Shown: positions 8,901 to 16,979 of the stretch, one piece after another
Layout: each line of letters begins with the position of its first letter
How positions within the stretch are numbered: position 1 is the first letter of the stretch
Assembly: GCA_025923195.1 (NCBI GenBank)
Contig: JAICGJ010000009.1
Location: 1-64,000, forward strand
Reading direction: 5' to 3'
From: Chryseolinea sp.
Lineage (GTDB): Bacteria; Bacteroidota; Bacteroidia; Cytophagales; Cyclobacteriaceae
DNA length: 64,000 nucleotides
The notes under the pieces: model-generated
Databases searched by the model: none
The model's input: the letters and a program-made list of their open reading frames with translations, nothing else
Told to the model about the DNA's origin: nothing
Program-made: the position numbers and the translations under genes

Positions 8901-10099
8901 GAAACGTCACAATATCAGTCCGGTTGCTCCCCGCTAAAGACCAACGGCTCACTTCTCCTATTTCTATAAACGATAAACAACTACCAAAGCTAAAGACGTT
9001 GGAACTGAGTGTGAAGGATAACGGTATGGGTATTCCAAAAGATCAGCTTGCCAAGGTATTTGATCGCTTTTACCAAACAGATAATTCGCATACCGGAAAG
9101 CCAGAAGGAAGTGGGATAGGCCTGGCGTTGGTGCGGGAATTAGTGGAATTGCACGCGGGTGAAATTGTAGTTGAAAGTGAGTCAGGAGAAGGCACTTGCT
9201 TCACTGTACGTCTACCACTTGCAGTAGCAGATTTGGAGGAGACTGTGATTGCAGAAAATACTTTGGATAAAAGCCAACAAAGCCTTGCCTCATTCGAAGA
9301 TGGGGGATACGAACTACGCAATTCATCGGAGCCTGTGTCAGAAGGTGTTCCTTTGATACTGATCGTGGAAGACAATGCAGATATACGTCATTTCATACGA
9401 GAAAACCTGCATCCGGAATATAAGGTTATAGAGGCTGCCGATGGTGAAGCAGGATATAGTCTGGCACTAGAACATATACCAGACTTGATTCTTAGTGACG
9501 TAATGATGCCCAAAATGGATGGTGTGGAACTTTGCCGTAAGTTGAAGGAGGATAAAAGAACAGATCATATTCCTGTAATTCTGCTCACCGCCAAGGCAAG
9601 CGGAGAGAGTAAGATTGAGGGACTGGAAACCGGCGCAGATGATTACATTATCAAACCCTTTGAAGCGTCTGAGCTTTTGGTTCGCATCAAAAACTTAATT
9701 GAGGGTCGCAGGAAATTAAGGGAGCGATTTAGCCGCGAGATTACTTTAGAACCTGCCTCCATTTCAATCAGCTCAAGAGATGAGAAATTACTGAGCCATA
9801 TCAAACAGATCGTCGAGGAACATATGTCGGATCCGGATTTTGGGTTGGATTCATTCTGCATGCAATCAGGCATGAGCCGATCCCAGTTGCATCGTAAGCT
9901 TAAAGCACTAACGGACCAATCCCCCGGAGACTTTATCCGCATCATGCGACTTAAGAGAGCCGCCGAACTACTAAATAATCAGGTTGGAAGCATCGGGGAG
10001 GTTGCTTTCATGGTAGGCTTTAATGACCCTTCCTACTTTACCAAATGTTTTCAAAAGCAGTTTGGCCGAACACCATCTGAATTTATAATGCAAAGCTGA
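5933..10099 (+). CDS. Hybrid two-component system sensor/AraC-type regulator (copy 2)
   Basis: A 1388-residue HTCS paralogous along its whole length to the gene at 707. The start at 5933 is chosen because it gives a clean signal peptide (MKTLLSVFCAALLGVFSLA) matching that of copy 1; an in-frame upstream start at 5807 would add 42 residues before it. Domains in order: propeller repeats, Y_Y_Y domain, one membrane helix, HisKA with His866 in HEFRTPLT, HATPase ('NGMGIP', 'GSGIGLAL'), receiver with Asp1189 in 'LSDVMMPKMDG', and AraC helix-turn-helix. Propeller motifs are conserved in number but residues on the loops differ from copy 1, which may mean different ligands. It ends five bases from a convergent gene. 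Confidence 0.95.
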   Translation: MKTLLSVFCAALLGVFSLAISSFSQDLSFNLVPPPKGLYPGTNAGVQDLQGYMWIGAFQSAPLRRYDGYSNTLYSNDPLDSNSLAGNWTISLCADSKGFIWIGTAGYGLDRLDPTTGNFEHFRSNPKDPNSLSNDMVLSILEDRDGILWIGTERGLNRYDPNTGKFTRYYHQPNDPYSLSCNQVEKIYEDRQGRLWVGTGGIWTGAGGETDEGGLNRFDKKANKFIRYIHEPLNPRSLINNKVKAIFEDSRGTFWVGTAGDGLHTMDRDQGTFQRHLYDPVRPKNLSRPPQKKIRVRADDHITFIIEDATGSIWIGTFGNGLNRYDPETKQVTHYPNIDPVSGADLEVAAWACSTRDGMLWIGYWRGLYRIDPLRKNIPYFATGAPVTQIYKDKVGVLWYGTDEGLVRKDVDSGIEQRYVHDPRNHRTLSNNHIAAIYEDRQGVLWIGTWNGLNSFDRKTETFIRHPLILGNDSSSLVNKGVYPIHEDREGFFWFGIDGAGLIRKKPQANTFTHYLHNPQDTNSFSNATAYRIYEDNHNNLWIGNWVGGLDRFVPQTGKFQHFLGQANIHNLCQDSDGILWVATSTGLYRSNQEMTAFSRFSGPNAEFAENVVVNGVLEDNHKALWINSSLGICRLSPQRNELVTFSRNEDLIFLNGTGCYKGTNGELFFGGSSGYFMIPPAQIKSNPKPPQIVLSAFRIGGQSIMPGEQGPLKAPLAQVEEIRLQHNQDAFSFDFAGIHYSSPENNRHFFMLENLDNAWRKAGEEKTAYYYNVPPGEYVFRVKASNSDGVWAEKAVTVVISPPWWLTSWAYVAYVILGVSLLYALRQYTLRRERLKHELRFQRMEAEKMHEIDKMKSHFFANISHEFRTPLTLILGPLEKFLSREVDQDKPIYQAMQRNAKRLLNLVNQLLDLSKLEEGNMRLETRPAAIFAFLKAIVFSFTSLAERKQIQYHFQYPTDNPVVYFDADKLEKIISNLLSNAFKFTPEGGNVTISVRLLPAKDQRLTSPISINDKQLPKLKTLELSVKDNGMGIPKDQLAKVFDRFYQTDNSHTGKPEGSGIGLALVRELVELHAGEIVVESESGEGTCFTVRLPLAVADLEETVIAENTLDKSQQSLASFEDGGYELRNSSEPVSEGVPLILIVEDNADIRHFIRENLHPEYKVIEAADGEAGYSLALEHIPDLILSDVMMPKMDGVELCRKLKEDKRTDHIPVILLTAKASGESKIEGLETGADDYIIKPFEASELLVRIKNLIEGRRKLRERFSREITLEPASISISSRDEKLLSHIKQIVEEHMSDPDFGLDSFCMQSGMSRSQLHRKLKALTDQSPGDFIRIMRLKRAAELLNNQVGSIGEVAFMVGFNDPSYFTKCFQKQFGRTPSEFIMQS
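9997..10065 (+). repeat. 69-bp block identical to 4798-4866
   Basis: Second copy of the identical segment in the AraC output domain of the paired hybrid sensors; the identity starts and stops abruptly at synonymous or conservative differences. Confidence 0.8.
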
Positions 10100-10103
10100 C
10101 GTA

Positions 10104-10580
10104 TCACTTCAATACAGATTCATTGACTGAACGTTTACCTCTCGTTACCCATCGAAAGAAATAAAAGGCATTGGGAAAGAAGATCACGGCCTGCAATAAA
10201 CCAGTCACCTCGAATATGAAGTCATTAGGCATGACATATGTAGGGGGAGGAAACAATTTCAGGAGTATCGAATCATTTACACCCGAGAAAAATAATATAT
10301 TCTTCAGCAGGTGATTGTATATGCCTTCATACCCGCCAATGAGGCAGATTGAAAAAATAAAAATCAGGGCGCTTAAGAACCACACCAGGAAATTGAACTT
10401 TTCTTTTACTGCAAGCCTGTTCCAAATCACGCAACAAATAATCATCGGGAAACTTGCAATTAATATATGTAATCGCCAGGGTGTGTTATAAATCAACGCA
10501 CCATAAATGTGGTGAACGGATGTTACGGTCATCATTGCGATGCTGTAAAAACTAATTCTTGAAACTTCTGTCGTTGTCAT
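10104..10580 (-). CDS. Multi-pass membrane protein of unknown function
   Basis: A 158-residue protein with about four hydrophobic segments and a basic C-terminal tail (FFRWVTRGKRS). The start at 10580 (MTTTEVSRISF) is preferred over an in-frame start 16 codons upstream because the first membrane segment follows directly. No family is recognised. It is divergent from the HxlR-type regulator at 10699, with about 120 bases between them, so the regulator may control it. It converges on the second hybrid sensor with only four bases between the stop codons. Confidence 0.65.
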   Translation of the reverse strand: MTTTEVSRISFYSIAMMTVTSVHHIYGALIYNTPWRLHILIASFPMIICCVIWNRLAVKEKFNFLVWFLSALIFIFSICLIGGYEGIYNHLLKNILFFSGVNDSILLKLFPPPTYVMPNDFIFEVTGLLQAVIFFPNAFYFFRWVTRGKRSVNESVLK

Positions 10581-10698
10581 GTCGTTACGCTTTTTTAAAT
10601 ACAATACTAATGGCTGTCGAAAGGCCACAGCAAGTAGTTACCGATTAGAAACCTGGGCTAAGACCAGCTAATGCATTGAAACACAGTCAATTTATTTT

Positions 10699-11067
10699 AT
10701 GCTGAAAAGAACATTCGACGCAAATATTTGCGTGATGACAAAAATTTTGGAGACGGTGGGAGGAAAATGGAAACCCATTATCCTTTACCTCATTCAGCAT
10801 GATGTTAATCGTTTCGGCGCCATGAAAAGGAGTATGCCGAAAATCAGTAAAAAAGTTTTGACTAATCAGCTTCGTGAACTGGAGGCAGATGGCTTGATCT
10901 CGAGACATGTCCATGTCGCGCGAGCACCGCAGGTGATCGAGTACCATTTGACATCCCTCGGCGTCGAGATCCGGCAGCTGATCGACCATATGGTGCAGTG
11001 GGGACTGGCGCACTTTCGAGTGGAGCATCCCGAAGAGTATAAGGAAGAATACGAAGATGTGGCTTGA
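10699..11067 (+). CDS. HxlR-family winged-helix transcriptional regulator
   Basis: A 122-residue regulator. The family signature is plain: an N-terminal cysteine (NICVMTKILETVGGKWKP), the 'GGKW' helix start, a recognition helix in 'KKVLTNQLRELEADGLI', and a wing ending in 'YHLTSLG'. HxlR/MarR-like proteins bind DNA as dimers, and several sense electrophiles or quinones through the N-terminal cysteine, which is present here at Cys11. It is divergently transcribed from the membrane protein gene at 10104-10580, its most likely target. It converges with the CDF exporter, with eight bases between the stop codons. Confidence 0.9.
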   Translation: MLKRTFDANICVMTKILETVGGKWKPIILYLIQHDVNRFGAMKRSMPKISKKVLTNQLRELEADGLISRHVHVARAPQVIEYHLTSLGVEIRQLIDHMVQWGLAHFRVEHPEEYKEEYEDVA

Positions 11068-11075
11068 GGTAGTTC

Positions 11076-12071
11076 CTAACTTCCTATCTCATGTTTTTTG
11101 TCCCTGGAAATATTCTCCACTGTGCATTGAATTTTCTTTTCAAAGGAATGCCTTCTTACTGGGCAATTGATTTTGTCACAAATCCTGCATTGAAACTCCA
11201 TACACCCGTCTGTGTGAATAAAGAATTCAACGCCTTCACCAAACCTTTCACGGGTGAATTTTGTGAGTTCGTCAATCTCTTCGTGTGCTTCGCGAAGGTT
11301 GAAATACCATGGAACCGTCAGATGGCAGTCAATGTGCAGCTTATTTCCGTATTTTATAATTCGGAGATTGTGTAGATCAATCCAGTTCTCCCGCCTGTGT
11401 TTGTTGACCATGTCGGCAATTTTCTTAATCAGGCCAACATCAGTTTCATCCATGATACCCGCCAGTGATCTCCGTAGGATGGTATATCCAGTATAAATTA
11501 TGATGATTGCAAAAAGTATGGCTACAGCGCTGTCTATCCAAAGTATGTCCGTAAAGTAAATAAGGGCTAGTCCGACAATTATTCCTACCGTTGTATAGGT
11601 ATCGGTCTGCAAGTGTTTGCCGCTGGCTTCCAATACCATGGAATTATTCTTTTGTCCTATGCGGACACAAATCATCCCCATAGCATAATTAAGAACGGCT
11701 GTGGCACAAACAAGGGCAATCCCAAGGTCCAATTGCCGCAAAGGCTCGGGATATATAATATTTTCTATCGCATTGTATATGATCAGAAACCCCGCAACAA
11801 AAATCATGCTCCCCTCTAGTGCAGCAGAAACAAATTCGATCTTACCATGCCCATAAGGATGATCTTCATCGTGTGGTTTAGCAGAAACGTATAAGCTATA
11901 AAGTCCTACAAATCCTGCTATAACGTTGACAATACCCTCCAGGGCATCTGTTAATATGGCGACCGAATTGGTAATGAAGTATGCAATTATTTTAACGGCC
12001 AAAAGACAAACCGAGAGAATTGCCACCCACTGCTGTACTTGAATATTCTTCCGGAAAACATCCCTTACCAT
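11076..12071 (-). CDS. Cation diffusion facilitator (CDF) metal exporter
   Basis: A 331-residue inner-membrane divalent-cation/proton antiporter of the CDF family. Six membrane helices are followed by a cytoplasmic domain. The family motif 'HDEDHPYGHGKIE' lies after helix 2, and the helix 5 metal site HxxxD is present in 'GKHLQTD'. The helix 2 site reads D42-A-L-E-G rather than the usual DxxxD, so the second aspartate is a glycine with Glu45 next to it. The C-terminal tail carries a cysteine cluster (CMEFQCRICDKINC) that could bind metal. Substrate could be Zn, Fe or Mn; the sequence does not decide. It appears monocistronic. Confidence 0.9.
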   Translation of the reverse strand: MVRDVFRKNIQVQQWVAILSVCLLAVKIIAYFITNSVAILTDALEGIVNVIAGFVGLYSLYVSAKPHDEDHPYGHGKIEFVSAALEGSMIFVAGFLIIYNAIENIIYPEPLRQLDLGIALVCATAVLNYAMGMICVRIGQKNNSMVLEASGKHLQTDTYTTVGIIVGLALIYFTDILWIDSAVAILFAIIIIYTGYTILRRSLAGIMDETDVGLIKKIADMVNKHRRENWIDLHNLRIIKYGNKLHIDCHLTVPWYFNLREAHEEIDELTKFTRERFGEGVEFFIHTDGCMEFQCRICDKINCPVRRHSFEKKIQCTVENISRDKKHEIGS

Positions 12072-12255
12072 GTCATGATCACTTCATGTTATTTTGAATA
12101 TTATGATTTACCGGACTGAACCAATAGTCCGTGTTGTCTTATTAAATGGTACTCGGCCCCGATAAATTATCACCCAAAGCCAGCGGAAATTCCGCCAAAA
12201 AAAATTGTGAGTAAAGCCGGCAATAAAGTTTTTTGGTAACTAGCCCTTTAAGCCG

Positions 12256-13272
12256 CTAATCTCTTAGTTTCACTCGTACTAAATACATATCTGCCGTCAC
12301 ATACAATGTTTTTTCGTCTGGAGAGAAAGCGCAGTTTGAAGTAAGTTCTGAGATCTTAATCTTTCCTAGGACCTTACCATCCTGATTGAAAACCCAAACC
12401 CCCCCGGGTCCTGTTGCAAAAACATTTCCTTGTTTATCAATTTTCAATCCATCAGGCAAACCTTTTTCAGTTTTTGCACTCTCGGATGCATCATAAAAAA
12501 TTCTCGCGTTTGAGACGGAACCGTTGTCGAGAAGATCGAAGGCGTACCATACAGGCTTTTCAGGATCGGAGTTTGCCACCAACAATGTCTTTTCTCCTGG
12601 AAATAAAGCAATACCATTAGGTCGAGTTACCGAATCTGTAATTAGTTTCGGAGTTCCATTGATAACTTTAAACACGCCATGAAAGGACATCTCTCTAGTG
12701 GAGTCTTCGGCTTTGTTGGGCAAACCGTATGGAGGATCCGTTATGAATAGCTCACCTTTGCTATTAAAGACCGCATCATTTGGACTATTGAATTTTTTTC
12801 CTTCAAAATTGTCGACGATGGAAATAAACTTTGCTTCAGGTGCCGTCAACGGCGCGTCCATCATGGCAACGCGCCGATCGCCATGTTGGCAAAGAACCAG
12901 TTTCCCCTCCGCATTCAGTGTTAGTCCATTTGAGCCAGGTTCATTACCATAGGGCATTGAGCCGGTTCTACCTGAGGGAGTCAAATACGTTTCTTTACCT
13001 TTTTCTTCAGTCCACTTATAAACCGTATTCGTAGGTACATCTGAAAATAGGAGCATCTTTTGTTCTTCAATCCAAAGTGGTCCTTCACTCCACTCAAAAC
13101 CTTCTGCAATGATCTCTACACGTGCATCCGATTTGACCAATGCATCAAACGCCGGATCCATACGTTCAATGGTTCCAATGCTGTCCATTGCACTCACACT
13201 ATCATTTTCTTTTTGTGTTTGCGTACATGAAAACAGCATTGATACAATCGTACAAGTAATAAGATGTTTCAT
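12256..13272 (-). CDS. SMP-30/gluconolactonase-like lipoprotein
   Basis: A 338-residue lipoprotein with signal peptide and lipobox (SMLFSC, Cys16). The mature part is a six-bladed beta-propeller of the SMP-30/gluconolactonase/LRE-like family: 'EGPLWIEEQKMLLFSDVP' is the first blade with the metal-ligand Glu, 'NSPNDAVFNSKGELFITDPPYG' is the central signature, and 'RPNGIALFPGEKTLLVANSD' carries the Asn/Asp ligand region. Members hydrolyse sugar lactones or related esters using one divalent metal. The lipid anchor places it in the periplasm or outer membrane. No pathway neighbours are present, so the substrate is not assignable. Confidence 0.85.
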   Translation of the reverse strand: MKHLITCTIVSMLFSCTQTQKENDSVSAMDSIGTIERMDPAFDALVKSDARVEIIAEGFEWSEGPLWIEEQKMLLFSDVPTNTVYKWTEEKGKETYLTPSGRTGSMPYGNEPGSNGLTLNAEGKLVLCQHGDRRVAMMDAPLTAPEAKFISIVDNFEGKKFNSPNDAVFNSKGELFITDPPYGLPNKAEDSTREMSFHGVFKVINGTPKLITDSVTRPNGIALFPGEKTLLVANSDPEKPVWYAFDLLDNGSVSNARIFYDASESAKTEKGLPDGLKIDKQGNVFATGPGGVWVFNQDGKVLGKIKISELTSNCAFSPDEKTLYVTADMYLVRVKLRD

Positions 13273-13385
13273 AGGTTTGCTTTTTTGAAAACTGGTTTAG
13301 TAGCGTGTAAGGCCTTGGTGCAAGGTCCTTGTATTTAGGTAAATCTACAGATTACAATTACGCGTTAATCTGAATCGCGATAAAT

Positions 13386-13997
13386 TTAGAACATTCTTTC
13401 AATCCGCCTAAATTGCAAATCATAATGTTTAAGAGCCTCGATATATTCAAAGCGCTTTCTTGATGCTGATCTGTCAACGCGGGTGTAGACGAATTTGGAA
13501 TTCAAATCCCACTTTAATTCATAGTTGGTGAGTTTCTTATTGAGAATTTTTTTATCATTCTTTACGAACAAGATTTGTTCAGTTTTAAAAAGCTTACGGG
13601 TTAACGTATCGTAACCCTTGATTGTAAAAGCTCCATAGCTGTGGATAAGGTCGTCAGAAATGTCCTCATCGAGTTCATACTTTGTCTTGGCCAACGTCCC
13701 ATCCAGGAAATATAGGGTAATTGATTTTACAGGTCGGTTGTAGATCGTCTTGTTGGGATTTTCGATGATATAAAATTCCGCACGCGCCTGGAAAAACTTG
13801 CCATAAAGGTTCTTACCAAGCTCATAATTTCTGAGGGTATCGGCCTGCCCATCAATTCTTAAAAACCGCTCGGGAACATTTTTGTCATTATTCTTGACCA
13901 CGGGTGGTGGAAGGCTCGTTTTCTCTTTTTCAACGCTCTTGTCACACGAGACAAAAGCGGCGACCACGGTCGTGAGCGCAAGTATTGCTCTTCCCAT
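13386..13997 (-). CDS. Predicted lipoprotein of unknown function
   Basis: A 203-residue exported protein. The ATG at 13997 gives MGRAILALTTVVAAFVSC with a lipobox cysteine at position 18; a GTG start seven codons upstream is possible but unnecessary. The mature protein is rich in Lys, Tyr and Phe and begins with a charged linker followed by a Pro-Pro-Pro run. No domain is recognised. It is transcribed in the same direction as the SMP-30-like gene, with 113 bases between them, but nothing in the sequence links their function. Confidence 0.6.
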   Translation of the reverse strand: MGRAILALTTVVAAFVSCDKSVEKEKTSLPPPVVKNNDKNVPERFLRIDGQADTLRNYELGKNLYGKFFQARAEFYIIENPNKTIYNRPVKSITLYFLDGTLAKTKYELDEDISDDLIHSYGAFTIKGYDTLTRKLFKTEQILFVKNDKKILNKKLTNYELKWDLNSKFVYTRVDRSASRKRFEYIEALKHYDLQFRRIERMF

Positions 13998-14037
13998 ATT
14001 TATTATTTGACTTAGCACTCTGATTATGCATCAGCGC

Positions 14038-14172
14038 TTAGCCGTACACCGCCTTGATCTCACTATGCGCTTTACGTTCATCTTTTTCTTCCGGCAGCCC
14101 GCTTATGCCAATACCTCCAATTACCTTTTTGTCATGCCCGATAGTTACTCCTCCTCCAAACCCTGTAATGCT
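14038..14172 (-). pseudogene. Remnant of a GlcG/HbpS-family (heme-binding) gene
   Basis: On the minus strand a 44-codon frame ends in TAA at 14038-14040 and is blocked upstream by an in-frame stop at 14173-14175. It reads GFGGGVTIGHDKKVIGGIGI followed by SGLPEEKDE, closely resembling the C-terminal core of GlcG/HbpS proteins (a GG-(V/I)-P/T-I hairpin, G-x-IG-(G/A)-IG-(V/I)-SG, then EqDE). No start codon or N-terminal two thirds is present. This looks like a decayed gene fragment rather than a functional gene. Confidence is limited because the match is made from memory of the family pattern. Confidence 0.5.
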
Positions 14173-14428
14173 TTAATCACCCCAGAAAGCCGGTGCGGGT
14201 GGCGCCGCTACTTATCTCGTCAATCAAATTGATGAGAACTGACCTTCGCGCATGAATACATATAGGATGTGGATGTGAACCAAGGTAAGGGCTCAGATCA
14301 AATTTTGCAAAGGAGAATAGACTCTTTCCCTATCCGATGTCTCGCCAACCGAAGAATTTCTTACTCCTGGTTAAACAATTGAGGATTAACGGTTACGGTT
14401 TCATATTTTTCAGAACCCAAATTTCAGC

Positions 14429-15055
14429 ATGATCACAGTTTTAGGTCTTTCTTTTCGCTATACGCCTTCGTCTTTGATGTCGTTCCCCGATTTTACAGTG
14501 AAACGGGGACAACATTTTTTATTATTGGGTGAATCTGGCAGTGGCAAGACGACATTGCTGCACCTGATTGGTGGGCTGCTTCGTGACTATTCCGGATCGA
14601 TCAGAATTAAGGATGTCGAAATTGAAACTTTAGGGGAGCACGCTATGGATCGGTTCAGGGGGCAGAACATGGGTTTCATTTTTCAGCGCAACCATCTGAT
14701 TAACTCGCTAACGGTAGAGCAGAACCTGATGATGCCGTCATGGCTATCCGGCATGCCCCTGGATAATGGAAGAATTACTGAAACTCTGGAAAGTCTTTCG
14801 ATAGCGGATCTACGTAAGCGCAAGGTGACGCAACTCAGCCAGGGACAAGCACAACGCGTGGCAATTGGACGCGCAATCATTACAAAGCCTTCGGTTATCC
14901 TTGCTGACGAGCCAACGTCAGCGCTGGACGATAAGAGTTGTGAGAATGTCATATCGTTGTTAGCGGAAGCGGCAAGTCTGAATCAATCTACGTTGTTGAT
15001 TGCGACGCACGATCAGCGGTTAAAAGAAAAGATCCCGGGAAAAATTGAATTATGA
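14429..15055 (+). CDS. ABC transporter ATP-binding protein (LolD/MacB-like)
   Basis: A 208-residue nucleotide-binding subunit. Walker A is GESGSGKTT (residues 34-42), the signature is a variant LSQGQ (136-140; most relatives have LSGGQ), and Walker B ends in ADEPTSALD with catalytic Glu161, then the switch His in 'IATHDQ'. The length and the 'FIFQRNHLINSLTVEQN' Q-loop region match the LolD/MacB/FtsE group, which power extracytoplasmic substrate extraction rather than import. Its stop overlaps the start of the permease by four bases (ATGA), so the two are translationally coupled subunits of one exporter. Confidence 0.92.
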   Translation: MITVLGLSFRYTPSSLMSFPDFTVKRGQHFLLLGESGSGKTTLLHLIGGLLRDYSGSIRIKDVEIETLGEHAMDRFRGQNMGFIFQRNHLINSLTVEQNLMMPSWLSGMPLDNGRITETLESLSIADLRKRKVTQLSQGQAQRVAIGRAIITKPSVILADEPTSALDDKSCENVISLLAEAASLNQSTLLIATHDQRLKEKIPGKIEL

Positions 15056-16296
15056 ACACACTTGTTCTCATATGGAGTTACTTTAAGGCAAGACCGCTAA
15101 ATACAGCGATCAACATTTTATTGCTCGCCTTAGGAATTGCTGTGATCACAGTCCTCCTGCTGTTCAACAACCAATTGGAACAAAAGATCTCTGATAATTC
15201 AAGGGGAATCGATTTGGTAATAGGGGCTAAGGGCAGCCCGCTGCAGCTTATTCTTTGCAACATCTTTCATGTGGATTTTCCGACAGGTAACATAACCTTG
15301 CGGGAAGCCGACGCGATCGCCAAGAACCGCCTGATCAACACTGCAATACCCATGGCGTTGGGAGACAGCTACGAATCTTATCGGATTGTTGGTACAAACC
15401 ATCGTTATACAGAATTGTACCGCGCTACGCTTTCAGAGGGCGCGTGGTGGAAAAATAATCTCGAGGTTACTATCGGTTCGAATGTAGCGGAATTTAGTAA
15501 ACTTAAGTTGGGGGATACATTCGCCAGCGCCCACGGGCTTAGTCAGGAAGGCCACCTCCACAACGAACAACTATATGTCGTAACTGGCGTCATGAAGAAA
15601 ACAAACGGTGTGTTGGATAACCTAATCCTCACAAACGTCGAAAGTGTATGGCAGATGCATGAGACCTCTGGTGATAAGGAAACAAAAGCGGTCACGGATG
15701 CTTCTGACCTGCGTTCGGCATTGATTCCCACCGTACCCGCCAGCGACTCTGGAAGAGAAATTACATCCCTGTTGATCAAGTACCGTTCACCGCTGGCTGC
15801 AGTTCAACTCCCTCGCCTTGTTAATTCTCAAACCCGACTCCAAGCGGCGTCTCCCGCATTCGAAACTGCACGTTTGTTTTCTATTTTGGGTGTTGGTATA
15901 GACGTGTTAATGGGATTTGCCTACGTCTTAGTTTTCACCTCCGCGCTTAGTATTTTTATTGCGCTTTACAATTCCTTGAAAGAAAGGCGATATGATATGG
16001 CTGTGATGCGGTCAATGGGCGCGTCAAGGAGAAAGTTATTTACCTCTGTACTGGCTGAGGGTGTCGTGCTCACGGCATTGGGAAGTGGAGCAGGGATGGT
16101 TATGGGGCATGGGTTGCTGATAATCTTATCGATACTGCTGGAGCAAACTCAAAAGGCAGGAATTACAGGATTTATCTTCTATCGGGAGGAATGGGTTATT
16201 TTGGTAGGAAGTTTGTTGCTAGGGGTGATATGTGCCTTGATTCCCGCTTGGCAAGCATATCGATCGGATATCTCACGCGTTCTATCAACTGCTTAA
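15052..16296 (+). CDS. FtsX/MacB-like ABC transporter permease
   Basis: A 414-residue permease with the type VII layout: one N-terminal membrane helix (about residues 16-36), a large periplasmic domain (about 40-275), then three helices at about 280-310, 330-355 and 380-400. The cytoplasmic segment 'YNSLKERRYDMAVMRSMGAS' is the coupling helix typical of FtsX-family permeases. Systems of this kind do mechanotransmission or lipoprotein/peptide export. It overlaps the ATPase gene by four bases. The secreted protein gene at 16444 follows and may be a substrate-binding or accessory factor. Confidence 0.88.
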   Translation: MNTLVLIWSYFKARPLNTAINILLLALGIAVITVLLLFNNQLEQKISDNSRGIDLVIGAKGSPLQLILCNIFHVDFPTGNITLREADAIAKNRLINTAIPMALGDSYESYRIVGTNHRYTELYRATLSEGAWWKNNLEVTIGSNVAEFSKLKLGDTFASAHGLSQEGHLHNEQLYVVTGVMKKTNGVLDNLILTNVESVWQMHETSGDKETKAVTDASDLRSALIPTVPASDSGREITSLLIKYRSPLAAVQLPRLVNSQTRLQAASPAFETARLFSILGVGIDVLMGFAYVLVFTSALSIFIALYNSLKERRYDMAVMRSMGASRRKLFTSVLAEGVVLTALGSGAGMVMGHGLLIILSILLEQTQKAGITGFIFYREEWVILVGSLLLGVICALIPAWQAYRSDISRVLSTA

Positions 16297-16443
16297 GTGT
16301 AGCAACGCCAGGTCTGCCGTTATTGGATTTTGCTTGAGCTAATTCTTGAAATAAAGGTATAAATTGTGCCCGTTTGGTCATATAAGGACGCCCCGTCTGA
16401 GTGCGTCAAGAAAATGGACTTGTATTGTAAATTTATGCCGGTT

Positions 16444-16890
16444 ATGAAAAAATTGTTTGTAGCTATAATACTGTTTGCTTCTCTTTCAACCGCTGTCAGT
16501 CAGATCAAACCCAATATTTGGGACATGTTTGCCAGGACAAAGTTCGAATCGAAATTTGATGAGAAGATAGGCGAGTATCTGTTCTACCCAAATTTTCCTC
16601 CTGACCTGAAAGCGATGGAAGGAAAAGAAATCACGCTAATCGGTTACTATGTTCCGTTCACGCCGGAGGGAGACACGTATGTAATTCTGTCGAAGTATCC
16701 CATGAGCCAGTGTTTTTTTTGTGGAGGCGGTGGACCGGAGTCTGTAGCTGAGGTGAATTTTGCAAAACAATATAACAAATTCGACATTGATGATCTGGTA
16801 ACAGTGAAAGGTAAGCTCAGGTTGAATTCTTCAAGCCTTGATCATTTGAATTTCATTCTCGATGAAGCAATATTTGTGAGCAGTGAATAA
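16444..16890 (+). CDS. Small exported protein resembling DUF3299
   Basis: A 148-residue protein; the ATG at 16444 gives a clear signal peptide (MKKLFVAIILFASLSTAVSQ), so a longer in-frame start 26 codons upstream was not used. The mature part contains 'GKEITLIGYYVPFTPEGDTY' and then a 'SQCFFCGGGGPES' cysteine loop, a pattern resembling DUF3299-type periplasmic proteins. A final beta-rich segment ends in 'VKGKLRLN'. CxxC with neighbouring glycines could bind metal or form a disulfide. It follows the ABC exporter genes by 147 bases, so a functional link is plausible but inferred. Confidence 0.7.
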   Translation: MKKLFVAIILFASLSTAVSQIKPNIWDMFARTKFESKFDEKIGEYLFYPNFPPDLKAMEGKEITLIGYYVPFTPEGDTYVILSKYPMSQCFFCGGGGPESVAEVNFAKQYNKFDIDDLVTVKGKLRLNSSSLDHLNFILDEAIFVSSE

Positions 16891-16954
16891 ATACAATCGT
16901 ATTAAATTCAGGTAGCTTTTCATTATTCGTGAGTGGGCTATAAGACATTAGAAT

Positions 16955-16979
16955 GTTTGAGGTTTGAAGTTTGAGGTTG
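16955..16979 (+). repeat. Heptamer repeats, left arm (GTTTGAG type)
   Basis: Three and a half consecutive 7-base units: GTTTGAG, GTTTGAA, GTTTGAG, GTTG. The matching units in reverse complement (CCTCAAA, CTTCAAA) lie about 270 bases downstream at 17228-17270, so the two arms are inverted. Nothing coding is recognisable between them. Confidence 0.8.

Noticed and set aside
707-10099. susC/susD-type polysaccharide utilisation locus around the hybrid sensors
   Set aside because: No TonB-dependent receptor, SusD-like or glycoside hydrolase gene is next to the sensors within the window.
14026-14232. 68-codon plus-strand frame
   Set aside because: It lies opposite the GlcG-like remnant, which explains the sequence better.
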